A stretch of DNA of 53,884 bases, taken from the NCBI RefSeq assembly GCF_029977985.1, contig NZ_JARKOT010000008.1:1-53884 (forward strand). Direction: 5' to 3'. The DNA comes from Propioniciclava sp. GTDB taxonomy: Bacteria; Actinomycetota; Actinomycetes; Propionibacteriales; Propionibacteriaceae. The notes below the pieces were generated by a model that worked only from the letters and a program-made list of their open reading frames with translations, was not told the DNA's origin and did not search any database. Position 1 is the first letter of the stretch; every line of letters begins with the position of its first letter. This document shows positions 1 through 7,754 of the stretch, in pieces. A program made the translations under genes and the position numbers.

Positions 1-18
1 TCAGCCTCGATCCGCCGA
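1..18. repeat. left terminal inverted repeat of the IS1380 element
   Basis: The sequence TCAGCCTCGATCCGCCGA is the mirror of the right end at 1629-1646 with one mismatch. The outer bases of the repeat are probably lost to the window edge. Confidence 0.7.
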
Positions 19-154
19 CGCTCATTCGTGGGTGATGGTTTCGGCATTTCGGAAGTGGCCGAGGAGCCGGTTTCGGGTGTGGGTGTGGAGTGTCCGCCGG
101 TGTGCCCGGCTTTTCCACTGCAGGTTCCTGGTCGTGCCCGCGGGGGGCGGTTGG

Positions 155-1582
155 TCAACTCGTGGTGAGGGCGGGAGGGCCGAGCGCTGCGGTGTAGAGG
201 GTGTCGAGTTGGTCCTGCCAGGGCCAGTGGGCTGGTAGGTGGAGTCGCCATCGTCGGGCCTGGTTCGCGATCCTGCCGGCGACCTGGATGAGGGTGTGGC
301 GCACGGTCGCGGTGCGGGCCTTGCCGAGGGTGGCGGACGCGAGTCGGGCGGCGGCGCGGGTGAGGTTGAACGCGATCGACGCGAGGGCGAGCCAGGCGGC
401 GTTGGCGGTGAATTTCCCCGATGGTGCGTGGGTAAGGGGGCCGTCTTTGAGGTCGGCGATGACGGCTTCGATGATGGCGTGGTCACGGTGCGCAGCCTCG
501 GCCTGGACCATCGCCAGGGTCGTGTTGGTGAAGACGGGGTGGTAGCGGTAGCCGGGCAGCAGTTCACCCTGGGTGGTGGTGTTCGGGTTGAGGCGTTTGA
601 CGCGGCGGACGATCAGGCGGGCGGTGATGTGGTGGGCCTGGGGGTGGGAGGTGAACGCGGTGAACGGCACCTCGGCGACCTCAGCCTGTGAGATCCAGCG
701 GTGCTCGACCTCGTCGTAGACGGCGTCGCGGTAGCGGATCGTGGTCCACGCCTGCTCGTCGATGCTGGCGATGGCCTTGACCACGGCTTTGTTCAGGCGG
801 GCGGTGACCGAGAACCTGGCCCCGCCCGCGGTCGCGGCAGCGGTCACGTCGTGACGGAAGTAGGCACTGTCAGCGCGCACGATGACCAGGTCAGGAGTGG
901 TCGGGACGGCCTTCCGGAGGGTGGCGAGGGTGTCGCCGATCAGGCGGGCGGCGCCATGCCCGGAGTCGATGTTGCCCTTCCGGAGTCGGGTGGCGGCGAT
1001 CACCGGAGCCGCCAGCGGGGTCGACACGACAGCCAACTGGGCGTTCAACCCCTTGACCCGGCTGTAGCCGTAGGCGGCGCCCTGTTTGCGGTAGCCGTGG
1101 GTTTCCCGGACGGTGTCGTCGACGTCCACGTAGACGAGTTGGTCGGCGCCGGCCAGGATCGGTGAGGCCTGCGCCAAGTTGACCAGCAGGCGGGAAGCGA
1201 CCGCGTCCAACTGTCTGACGTGCCCGAACCGGTAGCCGCGTAGGTGTGTGCCCAGCGTGGTTGCTGCCCGCGCTCCGGTGAAGACCCGCCCCATCCCGCC
1301 GTGGCGGAGCACGTCCAGATCGCTGATCGAGTCCGCACCGGCGATCATGCCCGCGATGATCGCCGGCACCTTGACCGACGCGTTCGCCCCGGCGGTGCCG
1401 GACACCGTCACGTGCTCGTCGACCAAGTCGTGGAGACCAGTTCGTTCGGCCAGCGTCATCACCGCCGGCAGCCCCCCGAACGCGATCAGGTTCGGGTCGT
1501 CGAAAACCGGCTCAACAATGTGGGAAACTCGCACTACGAGTGCTCCTGTCCAGGGCGGGAATGGCGTCTTCGCAAACACCAT
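155..1582 (-). CDS. IS1380-family DDE transposase
   Basis: This 475-aa protein has the layout of IS1380-family transposases and would catalyse cut-and-paste transposition of the surrounding element. The probable DDE residues are the aspartates of YVDVDDT near residues 153-156, D238 in VRADSAYF, and E372 in IIEAVIADLKDG. The N-terminal third (about 1-145) resembles the DNA-binding part of the family. Length is usual for the family and the frame is open throughout, so the copy looks intact. The start at 1582 was chosen because it is the first ATG inside the right inverted repeat; no strong Shine-Dalgarno is visible. It is the only gene of the element. Confidence 0.92.
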   Translation of the reverse strand: MVFAKTPFPPWTGALVVRVSHIVEPVFDDPNLIAFGGLPAVMTLAERTGLHDLVDEHVTVSGTAGANASVKVPAIIAGMIAGADSISDLDVLRHGGMGRVFTGARAATTLGTHLRGYRFGHVRQLDAVASRLLVNLAQASPILAGADQLVYVDVDDTVRETHGYRKQGAAYGYSRVKGLNAQLAVVSTPLAAPVIAATRLRKGNIDSGHGAARLIGDTLATLRKAVPTTPDLVIVRADSAYFRHDVTAAATAGGARFSVTARLNKAVVKAIASIDEQAWTTIRYRDAVYDEVEHRWISQAEVAEVPFTAFTSHPQAHHITARLIVRRVKRLNPNTTTQGELLPGYRYHPVFTNTTLAMVQAEAAHRDHAIIEAVIADLKDGPLTHAPSGKFTANAAWLALASIAFNLTRAAARLASATLGKARTATVRHTLIQVAGRIANQARRWRLHLPAHWPWQDQLDTLYTAALGPPALTTS

Positions 1583-1628
1583 TCTTCCTTGTCACAGGAG
1601 CATTCGCCATCACGGCACGCCTACCACC

Positions 1629-1646
1629 TCGGCGGATCCAGGCTGA
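1629..1646. repeat. right terminal inverted repeat of the IS1380 element
   Basis: Reverse complement reads TCAGCCTGGATCCGCCGA, matching positions 1-18 with one difference. It lies 47 bp upstream of the transposase start, as expected for this family. Confidence 0.7.
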
Positions 1647-1678
1647 ACCGGGCCGGTGGGCGCTGCTCCGCGAGGGGC

Positions 1679-1772
1679 GGTGCTCACCGGCAATATCGGC
1701 TGGTGCCGAACCGCAATATCCGGTGGTGCTCAATCGCAATATTCAGTGGTGCTCAACGGTCCGAATACTCAG
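1679..1772. repeat. imperfect 23-bp tandem repeat, about four units
   Basis: Units begin at about 1679, 1701, 1724 and 1747 and share the core TGGTGCTCAAYCGCAATAT; the last unit diverges in its second half. The array lies just outside the IS1380 right end, in sequence less GC-rich than the rest of the window. Multiple short repeats of about this length are known at the ends of IS21-family elements, so it could be an old IS end, but no IstA or IstB gene is present and this remains a guess. Confidence 0.6.
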
Positions 1773-1852
1773 TTCCGCAACCTGACCAACTACATCGCCA
1801 GATCCCTGCTCGAGACCGGCGGGTTCAGACCCCGACTACACCCTGGATTCGG

Positions 1853-2167
1853 ATGAGCCTGTTTGATGGTTTGAGCGAAATTCCCAATGGAGAGCCCATC
1901 GATTTCGGGTTCATGGACCTTGCCGCATCGGCTGCTAAGACAGAGGGAAGAACGTGGGGTGCGGTTGACGAAGTCATCGCTCCAGAGGCCGCGAAGGGCG
2001 TGGGTGAACCTCTCGGATTTGGCCTGGCCGGGCCAACTAGGTCTTCCGACTCGTTCACCATGCCAACCACGAAGTCATGCCTTTACAAGAATGAGCACAA
2101 CATGGAACAAGACATCCCACTCCTCGGAGGTGGCAGTGGCGCGCCGATCCCCGGATGCTCTCAGTAG
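1853..2167 (+). CDS. doubtful small ORF, unknown function
   Basis: An open frame of 104 codons begins with ATG at 1853 and ends at 2167. I recognise no family. The predicted protein starts MSLFDGLSEIPNGEPIDFGF and has no membrane segment or clear motif. Overlapping open frames on both strands, weak third-position GC preference and no ribosome-binding site argue that it may not be a gene, or that it is a remnant. It sits in the low-GC debris between the two insertion sequences. Confidence 0.2.
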   Translation: MSLFDGLSEIPNGEPIDFGFMDLAASAAKTEGRTWGAVDEVIAPEAAKGVGEPLGFGLAGPTRSSDSFTMPTTKSCLYKNEHNMEQDIPLLGGGSGAPIPGCSQ

Positions 2168-2439
2168 CACATGCGAACTGGCACGCTCTGGGCCACTGAG
2201 GCTGCTTCGCATCGCGAGCTGTGGTGCAACCGCACGTAGTCTTCCGCTCCTTCTGCCGCATCACCTCCAAGGTATAGGCGGGGTCTGCGTCCGCCGTCTC
2301 GAGTTGAGACCCTTCGCTGGGCCGATCATTGCGGACATTACGCGGATGCAATCGAGGGCGGGGGGCCTCTAGGCTGAGTGCTGGGCCCTTGGCGTGGCGC
2401 GAGGGGGCGTTGGACCAGCAGCGGTGCTACATTCCGACC
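2168..2439. other. intergenic stretch with no supported gene
   Basis: Together with 1773-1852 this is apparently non-coding. Base composition is lower in GC than the rest of the window and open frames on both strands have no family features. It is best read as degraded sequence flanking insertion elements. Confidence 0.4.
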
Positions 2440-2850
2440 GTGCGAAGAATTGGAATGATCGTAGGCTCGATCTTGGCCCTGTTTGGCGCTTACCTCGCTG
2501 TCTCGTCCTTTGCCGTCGTCATGGCCCTCGGTGGCCCCTGGCTACAGATTCCCGTCGAAGGGGACTGGTCCCGGATGCTCGCCACACTGATGCTCATGGT
2601 CGCCGCGGCCGGCAGTTTCTTGTTTGTGGCATCTTGGCGTCGAACCTCCGGCCTGGGTTGGCTGCTGGCGCTTGCCCTCCCGCCCGTCGCGCTATTGTCA
2701 TTGACCATGTCGTTCGCGTCGAGCATTGCTTTGGTGGTCATCCTCGTGCTGATCGTTGGTCTTGTCATACCAGCGGGCATTGGATTCGCAGCGGGTGCGG
2801 TTAGCGCGTCACTTCGATCAAGTAGGAGACCAGTCAATACCAGCCCTTGA
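2440..2850 (+). CDS. small integral membrane protein, unknown function
   Basis: From the GTG at 2440 this encodes about 136 aa with roughly four hydrophobic segments: about residues 5-28 (MIVGSILALFGAYLAV), 46-64, 70-87 and 91-115. The frame is open upstream to 2329, but that part has no membrane character and reads like non-coding sequence, so the GTG, or the ATG at 2455 (MIVGS), is preferred. There is no clear Shine-Dalgarno. I cannot assign a function; small four-helix proteins of this kind are common in actinobacteria. It stands alone between the IS1380 and IS5 elements and may be passenger DNA. Confidence 0.5.
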   Translation: MRRIGMIVGSILALFGAYLAVSSFAVVMALGGPWLQIPVEGDWSRMLATLMLMVAAAGSFLFVASWRRTSGLGWLLALALPPVALLSLTMSFASSIALVVILVLIVGLVIPAGIGFAAGAVSASLRSSRRPVNTSP

Positions 2851-3233
2851 CCGCCACCCCACAGGAGCCACCGACCTCACCGGCACCGTTCAGCATCCAA
2901 TCTCCTCGTGATGTCTCCCATGCAACATGTCTGGGGTGGCATCATTGTTGGCCGCGTCGCATCGCTCCCGTCTTCGACAGTCGTTGAACCTATGACTTTG
3001 GATGCGCGCCGAGGCTGTGACTGGTGCTGATGCGCTTGGTGTCTGCGGGTGCCGATTCAGCCAACCCCGTATGGGCTTCACCCTCTTGCTGCTTCCCTCC
3101 GTGATCGTTAGCGCGCGCAACGAGTTCGTTGGTAGCACGTCCGTGATGTCCGCGACCGTGGGAGAGTCGATCACCGGCCAGACCTCGAGGCAACGTCCGC
3201 AGATCGGCATGAGCGCGAAAACCACGCCTGTGG
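2851..3233. other. intergenic stretch, no supported gene
   Basis: About 380 bp between the small membrane protein and the end of the IS5-type transposase gene. Frames are open on both strands (for example 3002-3250 plus) but none shows a recognisable motif or ribosome-binding site. The left end of the IS5 element should lie here or at the edge of the transposase gene; I could not find an inverted repeat matching the right side. Confidence 0.4.
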
Positions 3234-4130
3234 TCATCTCCGCTCGTTGAGGGCTGGGAGCCACAGGAGGACCGCGCGCAAGACGATGGCGGCTCGGTAG
3301 GTCGAGGCGAGCTTGTCGTACCTGGTCGCCAGGCCGCGCCACTGCTTGAACCGTTCGAAACTGTTCTCGATGACGTGCCGCTTGGCGTACTTGGCAAGAT
3401 CAGTCAGCGGCGGGCGACCCCCACGAGAGCCGCGACGCTTCCGGTGCCCCTGCTGGTCACGCGGTTCAGCGATCACCGCCGTGATGCCCCGGCCGCGCAG
3501 GAGCGCACGGTGGCCCCGTGAGGAATAGGCCTTGTCGGCCATCACCGAGTCAGGCGTGGTCCGCGGACGGCCGGCCCTCTCGCGCGGGACACGTATCGCG
3601 CCGAGCAGGTACGGGAACATCGTGGAGTCGCTGCCCTGCCCCGGCCCGACGGCGACGACCATTGGACGTCCCTTGCCGTCGCACACCTGATGGACCTTCG
3701 TCGAGAGTCCTCCGCGGGAGCGTCCAATCGCGTGATCGACCGGCTCGAGTTTCTGTTTCATGTAGTTCGAGGGAGCCCCCGCGAGGCGCGTTGTGTTCGT
3801 CGCGTGCTGGTGGGCGCGCGCGACCGTCGAGTCGACCGCCACGTCCCAATCGATCTCGCCAACCGCATCAGCCCTGGTCAACAGGGCGGTCAACACCTTG
3901 TCCCACGTCCCGTCGCAGGCGAAGCGACGGTGCCGCTTCCATACGGTCTGCCACGGACCGAACTCCCGTGGCAGGTCGCGCCAGGCGATCCCGGTGCGGT
4001 ACCGGTAGATGATCCCTTCGACCACGAGACGGTGATCCCTGAAACGCCGTCCCCGCCGCCCGTCCGAAGACGGCATGAACGGCTCGATCAACTCCCACTC
4101 GGCATCAGTCAGCACCCGCATCCGCGACAT
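3234..4130 (-). CDS. IS5-family DDE transposase
   Basis: This 298-aa protein is an IS5-type transposase made as one uninterrupted frame, with no programmed frameshift. The N-terminus (about 1-75) is the helix-turn-helix region LTDAEWELIEPFMP...GIAWRDLP. Probable catalytic residues are D100 (DVAVDSTVARAH), D199 (VMADKAYSSRG) and E255 (HVIENSFERFKQWRG). The ATG at 4130 was preferred to the upstream start at 4154 because a GGTGGGGG stretch lies just in front of it and family members begin MSRMRVLTDAEW. The inverted repeats were not resolved; the right end is probably near 4165-4190. The gene looks intact, so the element may still be active. Confidence 0.9.
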   Translation of the reverse strand: MSRMRVLTDAEWELIEPFMPSSDGRRGRRFRDHRLVVEGIIYRYRTGIAWRDLPREFGPWQTVWKRHRRFACDGTWDKVLTALLTRADAVGEIDWDVAVDSTVARAHQHATNTTRLAGAPSNYMKQKLEPVDHAIGRSRGGLSTKVHQVCDGKGRPMVVAVGPGQGSDSTMFPYLLGAIRVPRERAGRPRTTPDSVMADKAYSSRGHRALLRGRGITAVIAEPRDQQGHRKRRGSRGGRPPLTDLAKYAKRHVIENSFERFKQWRGLATRYDKLASTYRAAIVLRAVLLWLPALNERR

Positions 4131-4236
4131 GCCCCCACCCTCACCCGCGACCACGAAGGCATTTGGGAGACACGCCCTGTAGCATCGCCACCGTGTTGGT
4201 GTCGCGTGACCCCACTTCCCAAACCCTTCAGTTGCC

Positions 4237-4255
4237 TTATATTCAGGCTACCTAA
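4237..4255 (-). promoter_or_regulatory. candidate DtxR/IdeR-type iron box
   Basis: On the minus strand the 19 bases read TTAGGTAGCCTGAATATAA. Against the DtxR/IdeR consensus (TTAGGTTAGSCTAACCTAA) about 13 of 19 positions agree, with one strong half-site (TTAGGT) and intact outer TAA. It lies 21 bp upstream of the small ORF at 4277 and overlaps AT-rich sequence that could be its -10 region. The second half-site is weak, so this is a candidate only. Confidence 0.35.
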
Positions 4256-4276
4256 ATACCTGCGAAAGGGGCGACC

Positions 4277-4444
4277 ATGCGGTCCTGGCGTGTCGTGGGG
4301 AACCCAGGCACGGCCGAGCGCTTCACCTTCGTCGAGACGGCCGCGACCGGCACCTGGATGCTGCTCTTCGCCGCCCTCGGCTGGGCCCTGATGGTCGAGG
4401 GGTCGGACGCCGAGCGTCCGTCTTCCCGCTCGCCGATCTCCTGA
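4277..4444 (+). CDS. 55-aa single-pass membrane small protein
   Basis: An ATG preceded by AAAGGGGCG opens a 55-codon frame. The product starts MRSWRVVGNPGTAERF and has one hydrophobic segment at about residues 24-40 (TGTWMLLFAALGWALMV), then a polar tail rich in serine, proline and arginine. Codon use has the GC-rich third position of its neighbours. It lies between a candidate iron box and the FAD monooxygenase gene, with a 78-bp gap and a separate ribosome-binding site for the latter. I recognise no family. Co-transcription with the monooxygenase is plausible but not shown. Confidence 0.5.
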   Translation: MRSWRVVGNPGTAERFTFVETAATGTWMLLFAALGWALMVEGSDAERPSSRSPIS

Positions 4445-4522
4445 CCGCCCCTGGACGCCCGGCGCCGCACTGCACGGAACCAATTCATCAACAGACCAAC
4501 TCATTCATCGAGGGGGCCATCC

Positions 4523-5997
4523 ATGAGCGACCGCGTCGACGTCCTCATCGCGGGCGCCGGCCCGACCGGCGTCCTGACCGCCCTGCTGCTCGCCGACCTC
4601 GGCGTCCGGGTGCTGGCCGTCGACCGCCGGACGGTCGTCTCCGAACTCCCGCGCTCCCGCGGCGTCCACGCCCGGGCCACCGAGGTGCTGCGCCGGCTCG
4701 GCGTCGAGGAGGACATGGTCGGGGCCTCCCTGCCGATCGTGCCGCGGTTCGAGGTGCGTACCTCGCTGGCCGACCCGCCGCTCTTCGCCGCGGCGACCGG
4801 CGGCGAGACGATGAGCGTGGTCAGCCCCTGCGAGGGCGTCACCATCAGCCAGGACGACTTCGAGACCGTCCTGCGCCGCCACCTCGCCGCCCGGACGCCG
4901 CCGAGCTGCGCCTCGGCGTCCGGCTGGCGTCGTTCGAACCAGACGCCGACGGCGTCACCGCGACGCTGACCGACGAGGCGTCCGGGGAGCGGTCGCAGGT
5001 GCGGGCACGGTTCCTGCTCGGCGCCGACGGGTGGCGCAGCGACGTGCGCGCGCTGGCGGGCATCGGGCTGACCGGCGGCGAGGCCGGACGCCAGCGCAGC
5101 ATCCGGTTCCGCGCCGACCTGTCGAGATGGTTGGGCTCGCCGCCGCCGGTGTTCGTGCGCTTCCCCCACCAGGAGGCCGTGCTCCTGCCCACGCACGCCG
5201 ACGACCGCTGGGTGCTCTCGACCATGACCGGCGACGAGGACGCCGTCGCACTCCTCGGCCGCGTGCTCGGCGTCGACGCCTCTCCCCCGGTGCTCGGCGA
5301 CGGCGAGTGGCTGGCCGCGATCCAGCGCGCGGACGCCCTCCGCGCCGGGCCGGTCTTCCTGCTGGGCGACGCCGCCCACCGCGTGACGCCGGCGGGCGCG
5401 CAGGGCATCAGCATGGCGGTCGCCGACGCGCTCAACCTCGCCTGGAAGCTCGCCGCCGCCGTGCAAGGTTGGGCCGGCCCGGACCTGCTCGACACCTACC
5501 AGACCGAGCGGGCGCCGGTCATCGACCACGCCCTCGAGGTCAACCGCCTGATGTGGGCCGACCTGCGCGCGGGCCGGCCCTCGAACAACGACCTGCGCCT
5601 TCTCGACATGGGCTACCGCTACGTCTCGCCGATCGTCCAGCCGGCCGATCCGGCACCGGACGCGGACGCCTACGTCCCCAGCGCCGAGCCCGGAGACCGG
5701 GCGCCGCACGCGTGGCTTGCCGGCGGCCGTTCCACGCTGGACGCCTACGGGCGCGGCTTCGTCCTCGCCTCCGCCGGGGGCTGGTCGGACGCGGTCGCGC
5801 GGGTCGCGGCGTCCTCCCCTGTCCCGCTCGCGGCGCTCGACCTCGACACCCCGGACGCCGTGGCGCTGTACGGGGTCGGGGATGGCGGCGCGGTGCGGGT
5901 CCGGCCGGATGGGCACGTGGCGTGGCGGCTGGCGGCGTCCGAGGGCGCGGAGGGGTTGGCGGCCGCGGTCCTTACGTCAGCGGGCTTCGTGCCATGA
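4523..5997 (+). pseudogene. FAD-dependent aromatic-ring monooxygenase, broken by a frameshift
   Basis: Two frames make one PHBH-like flavoprotein monooxygenase. The first (4523-4969) has the Rossmann FAD motif VLIAGAGPTG at residues 7-16 followed by VRVLAVDRR. The second, continuing from about 4893, has GADGWRSDVRAL and the GD motif VFLLGDAAHRVTPAGAQG, and ends with the thioredoxin-like C-terminal region. Homologous reading moves from the first frame to the -1 frame near 4885-4900, at GCCCGGACGCC; one missing base explains it. Joined, the product would be about 490 aa, normal for the family. Such enzymes hydroxylate phenolic or polyketide substrates with NAD(P)H and O2. The ATG at 4523 follows a GAGGGGG ribosome site. 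Pseudogene or sequencing error cannot be told apart here. Confidence 0.85.
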
Positions 5998-6336
5998 GAG
6001 CTGGGTGAGGCGGGCTCGCTCCTTGTTCATCCACTGGCCCTCGGCGTAGTTGCGGACGAAGTCCTCGGCGAACTCGACCGGGTCGTCGCCGACCACCGAG
6101 CGGATGGGCGTGCCGTCGGCGGCGGCCTGCTCGAAGAGGTCGGCCAGGTCGCTGACCATGGCGACCAGCACGTCGCTGCGGCCGACGCCGCCGACGTTGA
6201 GCAGGTACCGCTCGAGGGCCAAGGTGGCGTCCCGATAGGGGGCGGGCATGCGCGCGGCGCGGGCGCGGTACTCGCGCCACTTCTTCTTGTCGCCGAGATC
6301 GCCGGCGATCTTGTCGATGAGGGTGTTGAGATCCAT
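5977..6336 (-). CDS. DUF1048 family protein
   Basis: A 119-aa, mostly helical, soluble protein beginning MDLNTLIDKIAGDLGDKKKW, which fits the DUF1048 family. These proteins are typically encoded directly downstream of a PadR regulator, as here: the start codon lies two bases after the stop of the PadR gene, so the two are translationally coupled. The molecular role of the family is not established; association with PadR suggests a part in the same stress or drug response. Its 3' end overlaps the end of the convergent monooxygenase gene by 21 bp. The start at 6336 gives the coupling and a ribosome site (AAGGAGCC) inside the end of the upstream gene. Confidence 0.8.
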   Translation of the reverse strand: MDLNTLIDKIAGDLGDKKKWREYRARAARMPAPYRDATLALERYLLNVGGVGRSDVLVAMVSDLADLFEQAAADGTPIRSVVGDDPVEFAEDFVRNYAEGQWMNKERARLTQLSWHEAR

Positions 6337-6338
6337 GG

Positions 6339-6665
6339 TCAGGCTCCTTGGTTGAGTCGGGTGAGGCGATCGGTGAGGAAGTTCCAGGTGTCCCAGAACT
6401 CGGCGAGGTGAGCGCGGCCGGAGGCGTTGAGCGAGTAGACCTTGCGCGGCGGTCCCTTCTCGGAGGGGACCTTCTCGATGTCGACGAGGCCGCGCTGCTC
6501 GATGCGCACGAGCAGGGCGTAGATGGTGCCCTCGGCGATATCGGTGAAGCCCTGGTCGCGCAGCCACGCGGTGATCTCGTAGCCGTACGCCGGCCGTGCG
6601 GCGAGAATCGCGAGAACGATCCCCTCCAGCACGCCCTTGAGCATCTCGGTGCTCTGTTTGCCCAT
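6339..6665 (-). CDS. PadR-family transcriptional repressor
   Basis: This 108-aa protein has the winged-helix fold of short (subfamily 2) PadR regulators: helices in MLKGVLEGIVLAILAARPAYGYEI, a recognition region in GFTDIAEGTIYALLVRIEQRG, and the wing PSEKGPPRKVYSLNASG. It would bind DNA as a dimer and release it upon ligand binding. GGAGG lies before the ATG at 6665. It is the first gene of an operon with the DUF1048 gene. An inverted repeat just upstream (6680-6716) is the likely autoregulatory operator. The convergent monooxygenase may or may not be a target. Confidence 0.9.
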   Translation of the reverse strand: MGKQSTEMLKGVLEGIVLAILAARPAYGYEITAWLRDQGFTDIAEGTIYALLVRIEQRGLVDIEKVPSEKGPPRKVYSLNASGRAHLAEFWDTWNFLTDRLTRLNQGA

Positions 6666-6679
6666 GGTTCCTCCGGTAC

Positions 6680-6716
6680 TCAGTGTTACTCACTACTGGT
6701 AGATAGTGACACTGAA
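6680..6716. promoter_or_regulatory. inverted repeat, probable PadR operator
   Basis: The arms TCAGTGTTACTCACTA and TAGATAGTGACACTGA face each other around a short centre, with a few unmatched bases. The element lies 15-50 bp upstream of the PadR start, where an autoregulatory operator is expected, and stands out as AT-rich in a GC-rich region. Confidence 0.55.
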
Positions 6717-6750
6717 TACCGGATTACGCAAGCCCTCTACCCCGCGACCC

Positions 6751-6772
6751 GACGGACGCCGCGGCGTCCGTC
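6751..6772. terminator. perfect 22-bp palindrome, possible terminator
   Basis: The 22 bases from 6751 to 6772 are a perfect palindrome centred on CCGCGG, made of GGACGCC facing GGCGTCC. It overlaps the stop codon of the TfoX-N gene. There is no T-tract, so a Rho-independent role is uncertain; a protein-binding site is the alternative. Confidence 0.4.
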
Positions 6773-7103
6773 AGCGGGACGGCCGACGCAGCGACTCGGC
6801 GATCCAGAAGGCGAGGTCGTCGTCGGAGGCCAGGCCGTGGGCGTCCACGAGCAACCAGCCGGGGGACATGGACGTGCTGCCCATCACAGCCTCCCTGGCA
6901 CCCGGGCGCTCGACCAGGTCGTCGTAGCGGGCCTCCTCGACGCGGACCAGCAGCCCGCCGTCCTTGCCGGCAGAGACCGCGAGCCCGCCGTCGACCATGA
7001 AGGAGAGCCCGCCGAACATGCGCACCTCGCGCACTTCGGCGCCCTCGGGCAGGGCGGCACGGACGCGGTCGGCGAGGTCCTCTTGGGCGGGCGTGAGAGG
7101 CAT
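6771..7103 (-). CDS. TfoX N-terminal domain protein
   Basis: The 110-aa product matches the TfoX N-terminal domain: MPLTPAQEDLADRVRAAL, then VREVRMFGGLSFMVDGGLAV and the C-terminal WLLVDAHGLASDDDLAFWI. It contains only the N-terminal domain, not the helix-hairpin-helix-like C-terminal part of proteobacterial competence activators, which is usual in actinobacteria. The function of such single-domain forms is not known. GGAGCGCCC precedes the ATG at 7103. The gene stands alone. Confidence 0.8.
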   Translation of the reverse strand: MPLTPAQEDLADRVRAALPEGAEVREVRMFGGLSFMVDGGLAVSAGKDGGLLVRVEEARYDDLVERPGAREAVMGSTSMSPGWLLVDAHGLASDDDLAFWIAESLRRPSR

Positions 7104-7216
7104 GGGCGCTCCTGTCGGCGGGGTTCCGATGCTAGGGCGCGCAGCCGCGGGGCGATAGGCCTCGCTGCCTGGCGAGGTCGATGGGCGAGTATGACGCGAT
7201 GCGTGATAGCGGGTGG

Positions 7217-7408
7217 GTGATCAGATGCTTTCGGGGCTCGGCCACCGAACGACTCTCGTCACGCCAGCGAGTCAAGAGGATCGAACCCCGGATCGAACGA
7301 ACCGCCCTACGCACGTTGGTGATGTTGGACGCCGCCGAGGCGCTGGAGGATCTGCGCGTGCCGCCCAGCAACCGGCTGGAGGCCCTGCATGGTGACCGGG
7401 CGGGCTAG
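7217..7408 (+). pseudogene. HigB-like (RelE superfamily) toxin fragment
   Basis: The frame from GTG 7217 encodes about 63 aa, VIRCFRGSATERL... to ...LEDLRVPPSNRLEALHGDRAG, then a TAG. This corresponds to the first two thirds of HigB ribosome-dependent mRNA interferases. The final strand of the fold, which should follow GDRAGQ and carries catalytic residues, is missing; the codons after the stop do not restore it. No HigA antitoxin follows. The fragment should be inactive. Confidence 0.7.
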
Positions 7409-7541
7409 CACCGCAATCGCGGCGAGGACCTGTTCCACCCCGATCGGTCATCGAGCGAGTCGAGCCACTCCTCAATGTGACCCAGGTCCACACGCCACAT
7501 CCACACACGTCAGATCCTGCAAGGTCTACTGACAAGCTGGC

Positions 7542-7754
7542 GTGACGTTCCCTCGGCGGCGCGAGAACAGGCGACCCAGCTGGCTCGCCACCGTGGTGTT
7601 TTACGGACTCAATGGCATCTCCCTCGACGCCCCCGACGAGGACGCCTACGACCTCGTCATCGCGATCGCCAGTGGCGCAACCACACAGATCGAAGCCCTT
7701 GCCGCCGCCCTCTCCACGTGGCACCGAGTGCGGCAAGAGAGTGAGTCGCGTTAA
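7542..7754 (+). pseudogene. C-terminal fragment of a Doc (death-on-curing) toxin
   Basis: The 70-codon frame encodes ENRRPSWLATVVFYGLNGIS followed by LDAPDEDAYDLVIAIASG, which matches the end of Doc/Fic toxins just after the catalytic HPFxDGNKR motif; ENRRPSWLA aligns with GNKRLSWLA. The upstream two thirds, including the catalytic histidine, and any Phd antitoxin are absent. Its stop codon overlaps that of the convergent toxin gene at 7751, suggesting two toxin-antitoxin remnants joined end to end. Confidence 0.65.

Larger units (their letters stand above)
1..1646 (-). mobile_element. IS1380-family insertion sequence, left end at window edge
   Basis: A single transposase gene is bracketed by an imperfect inverted repeat: positions 1-18 match the reverse complement of 1629-1646 at 17 of 18 bases. 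The repeat may continue beyond the window on the left, because the bases outside 1646 cannot be compared. This gives an element of about 1.65 kb, normal for IS1380 family members. No target-site duplication can be checked because the left flank is missing. Confidence 0.85.

Noticed and set aside
22-567. Long proline/serine/arginine-rich open frame on the minus strand
   Set aside because: It overlaps the IS1380 transposase in another frame and has the low-complexity make-up of GC-rich shadow frames.
2055-2351. 98-codon minus-strand frame in the low-GC stretch
   Set aside because: Many cysteines, no ribosome site, no motif and competing frames; not supported as a gene.
3002-3250. 82-codon plus-strand frame before the IS5 transposase end
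   Set aside because: It runs into the convergent transposase gene, has no ribosome site, and the opposite strand is equally open.
4155-4276. Possible right inverted repeat of the IS5 element at about 4165-4190
   Set aside because: GGGAGACACGCCC was compared with the left side (3180-3240) and no convincing partner was found.
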